From contig JAUWLI010000162.1 of NCBI GenBank assembly GCA_030613765.1, positions 1 to 6,847 on the forward strand: a DNA stretch of 6,847 bases, written 5' to 3'. This DNA comes from Phycisphaerae bacterium (GTDB taxonomy: Bacteria; Planctomycetota; Phycisphaerae; Sedimentisphaerales; SG8-4). A program made the translations under genes and the position numbers. The first letter of the stretch is position 1. Every line of letters begins with the position of its first letter. The notes under the pieces were generated by a model. It ran no database searches, was not told where the DNA came from, and saw only the letters and a program-made list of their open reading frames with translations. Below are positions 5,244 through 6,847 of this stretch, piece after piece.

Positions 5244-5296
5244 TTTTGCATTTTACATTTTAATCTTTAATTTTACTATGGGATTGCCATCGGCAT
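5244..5296 (-). repeat. Partial dispersed repeat (copy D2) fused to the RHH gene start
   Basis: On the minus strand it has GCCGATGGC (5S-like, 5286-5294), CCCATAGTAAAATTAAAG and GTAAAATGCAAAAA, matching the first two blocks of copy A, then changes abruptly into the coding sequence of the RHH gene. Copy D beyond that gene supplies the heptamer and G-run blocks, so the gene appears to sit inside a repeat. Confidence 0.7.
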
Positions 5297-5375
5297 TGAA
5301 GCGACATCTAATGCTTTATTTTAGCAGTCGTTTTCAACAAATCATTATCTCTACCAAGATCAACAAAATTTCCCA

Positions 5376-6437
5376 TTAGACAATTGAATCTACCCATACT
5401 ACAAAACTTTCTACACTAGCTAGCAGGGTTGAGCATTGATCCACGGTTTTCACTTGAACAATGTTTCCAAGCTTATCTTTGTAGAAGCAATCGCCTTCAT
5501 GCATTTTGTTTCGCGCAAGGTATAGATATAGAAGATTTTGCAAATTTTCTGGATCCACTGCTTTATAAGACGGCATTCCCGATAATGCCAGGATATCTTC
5601 TATTTTTTGATCAAATGGTACTGGTTTTGTAGGGAAACACACGTCCCATTGACTACAATTAAACCTCAGTATCGCATCAACAGCAGAAGCACCAGCTCTA
5701 ACACAAGCCTTAACTTCTCCTTTATCTAAGTGTCTGCGGGCGTCAATTAGTTCATTATAACCATTATAATGCTTCCTAAATTCAAGTGCCTTGGCCTTTA
5801 TACGAGGCAAATCTTTTGCAAGACTCGATCGATCAGGAAAATAGATGATTTGGCTCCATACAAACTCGTTTATGTTGTCGATTGGACTGATATCTGGTAG
5901 GGAAGCAACTCCCGGACCAACGTATTCTCCTACATTAGTTGGTACGTAGTTTTCAGAGGATTTAGGCCTACGATTTCCCTTTATATCATATATTTGCCGG
6001 TCTACATATTTACGCCGATATCCGACATGTCGAGCAATCTGATCTTGGTCTGCAATTACTCCGTTGACATTTTCTTTTAGGTGCCACGAACTTTTCCGCA
6101 GAAATTCAAGTATATTTCGGAGCAAATCACAAGAAAGGGTTCCTGAGCCTTCCGGGATCTCTATCGTTCCTGATCCACACAGACATTTTGGCCACCTTTC
6201 TTTCATATATCTATCTATATATGGATCAACGTACTCAAAAGCACCAACTGAAGGTCTCTTTGGTATCACTTGTGCAAAATTGATCTCAAAGGGCTTATCT
6301 TTTAGTTCAAAAGATAGGCAAATGATGATATCAGGCCTTTGTTCTGGTGATATTTTAAGTTTTCCCAATGATTGATTTGGTATATTCTTTCTCGACAGAA
6401 ATTGAAATACTTCTCCACGCAGCTTCATTTCGGACAT
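5376..6437 (-). CDS. Unrecognised protein with HEPN-like C-terminal region
   Basis: A 353-codon frame. ATG 6428 (350 aa) may be the true start, because GAGG lies 10 nt before it but only 1 nt before ATG 6437. I do not recognise the N-terminal part: a hydrophobic strand DIIICLSFEL (36-45), a CxCG element (Cys85, Cys87) and an Arg/Lys-rich middle (140-160) are visible. The last 120 residues look helical, with ASAVDAILRF (250-259), KIEDILALSG, and LARNKMHEG giving Arg309-Asn310...His313. That resembles the RN..H signature at the end of HEPN-like domains (DUF4145 or Apea-type), although the spacing is R-x3-H rather than the usual R-x4-6-H. The gene is visibly more A+T-rich than the esterase. A defence or RNase role would be inference from this motif and its neighbours only. 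Confidence 0.7.
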   Translation of the reverse strand: MSEMKLRGEVFQFLSRKNIPNQSLGKLKISPEQRPDIIICLSFELKDKPFEINFAQVIPKRPSVGAFEYVDPYIDRYMKERWPKCLCGSGTIEIPEGSGTLSCDLLRNILEFLRKSSWHLKENVNGVIADQDQIARHVGYRRKYVDRQIYDIKGNRRPKSSENYVPTNVGEYVGPGVASLPDISPIDNINEFVWSQIIYFPDRSSLAKDLPRIKAKALEFRKHYNGYNELIDARRHLDKGEVKACVRAGASAVDAILRFNCSQWDVCFPTKPVPFDQKIEDILALSGMPSYKAVDPENLQNLLYLYLARNKMHEGDCFYKDKLGNIVQVKTVDQCSTLLASVESFVVWVDSIV

Positions 6438-6632
6438 ACCTCATCCAGCTAATCGAAAACCTTCCTAATTTCTCGGTTGAATAGAGTCTATATTTTTCTT
6501 GCAGTCTATGCTAACATGCAGTGGTGATCAATAAAAATCGAGGTATACTCTTTGGATTTTGTTTTTCGTTGACTTATTTTTTTAACGAAATCAATTCATT
6601 GGATCATATCTAACCGAACGTATGCCCGAAGC
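6438..6632. other. Gene-free spacer upstream of the unrecognised gene, with weak promoter
   Basis: No gene is visible. On the minus strand TTGATC (6526-6531), 17 nt and TAGACT (6503-6508) make a weak promoter candidate for the gene starting at 6437 or 6428. The heptamer AGTCTAT (plus) occurs twice, 18 bp apart (6485-6491, 6503-6509), the second over the -10 box, so it could be an operator. Confidence 0.3.
6564..6590. repeat. Inverted repeat with T-rich loop
   Basis: TTTCGTT (6564-6570) and AACGAAA (6584-6590) are perfect 7-bp arms around a 13-nt T-rich loop. It could be an operator or a weak hairpin; nothing assigns it. Confidence 0.35.
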
Positions 6633-6662
6633 AAAAAGCCGACACCTTTTAACTGCCGGCCT
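6633..6662 (-). terminator. Rho-independent-type terminator in repeat copy E
   Basis: On the minus strand GCCGGCA pairs with TGTCGGC (6654-6660 with 6638-6644), extendable by a G-U and an A-U pair, followed by TTTTT. It would be a second terminator after the 5S gene. Confidence 0.6.
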
Positions 6663-6730
6663 CTAATTACCAAAATCCCCCAATTCGACTCTAAAAACTA
6701 AAGACTACGAACAACGAACTAAGAATTATT
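6633..6730 (-). repeat. Dispersed intergenic repeat, copy E (next to genuine 5S)
   Basis: Five heptamers (6691-6725), the G-run block and the terminator hairpin follow the 5S gene and its own terminator. Here the real 5S occupies the place that the 5S-like block holds in copies A, C and D. Confidence 0.75.
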
Positions 6731-6740
6731 GCGCAAGAGG

Positions 6741-6771
6741 AAAGCCCCGACGATTCTCACCATCGGGGCTT
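6741..6771 (-). terminator. Terminator after 5S rRNA
   Basis: AAGCCCCGA (6742-6750) and TCGGGGCTT (6763-6771) form a perfect 9-bp G+C-rich stem with a 12-nt loop. On the minus strand the stem ends in TTTCCTC, a short T-run, a few bases past the 5S 3' end. Confidence 0.7.
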
Positions 6772-6776
6772 ATAAT

Positions 6777-6847
6777 TCCTGGCGATACCTACTCTCGCCC
6801 GTAAGGACTACCATCGGCCGGACGGGCTTAGCTTCTGTGTTCGGAAT
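6777..6847 (-). rRNA. rrf: 5S rRNA, 3' part (partial at window edge)
   Basis: The minus strand reads ATTCCGAACACAGAAGCTAA, then AGCCCGTCCGGCCGATGG, and ends with GGGCGAGAGTAGG and ATCGCCAGG, the well-conserved 3' half of bacterial 5S rRNA. About 70 of roughly 115 nt are present; the 5' part lies beyond the right edge. The exact 3' end is uncertain by a few bases because its helix partner is missing. The direction implies 23S and 16S genes to the right. Confidence 0.93.

Noticed and set aside
2537..6730. Integron cassette array with attC sites
   Set aside because: Gene-repeat order and orientation are suggestive, but the repeats lack recognisable RYYYAAC/GTTRRRY boxes, end in a T-run terminator hairpin, and no integrase is seen.
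6741..6771. tRNA gene next to 5S
   Set aside because: The G+C-rich palindrome is a single 9-bp hairpin with a short T-run and no cloverleaf arms or anticodon loop.

Overview
The window reads as a piece of an environmental bacterial chromosome with every supported gene on the minus strand. It lies just downstream of an rRNA operon: the 3' part of a minus-strand 5S rRNA occupies the right edge (6777-6847), with its terminator next to it. The mix of a secreted multi-domain carbohydrate-esterase-like protein, repeated HEPN/nucleotidyltransferase pairs and abundant intergenic repeats would fit a Planctomycetota-type genome (Phycisphaerae-like), but this is a weak inference and no lineage marker other than partial 5S is present.

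Layout, reading along the minus strand from right to left: 5S rRNA and terminator; repeat copy E; a spacer; an unrecognised 350-353 aa protein with a HEPN-like C-terminus (5376-6437); a partial repeat fused to the start of an orphan ribbon-helix-helix antitoxin-like gene (5025-5243); repeat copy D; an MNT/HEPN pair (4832-4193); repeat copy C; a small two-helix membrane protein (3842-3594); repeat copy B plus a foldback element; a second MNT/HEPN pair (3316-2689); repeat copy A; and a very large exported esterase that starts at 2397 and runs off the left edge (799 codons visible, no stop). It carries one esterase-D-like and two BD-FAE-like alpha/beta hydrolase domains in a single frame. It is easily missed because the reading frame has no stop inside the window.

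The most unusual feature is the repeat family. Read on the gene-sense strand, a full copy is a block resembling the 3' half of 5S rRNA, an A+T-rich block, four to six tandem heptamers of the form TTNNTAG, a G-run block (about GAATTGGGGGATTTTGG), and a GGCCG-type hairpin followed by T's that looks like a Rho-independent terminator. The genuine 5S gene at the right edge is followed by the same heptamer, G-run and hairpin module. Copies lie at the 3' side of nearly every gene or gene pair, sometimes touching the stop codon, and fresh promoters (TTGACA-17-TACACT twice) lie just past them. The region therefore looks like repeat-bounded, self-contained cassettes of toxin-antitoxin or defence-like genes placed beside an rRNA operon. 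How the repeats spread, and whether they do anything beyond termination, cannot be decided from this window.
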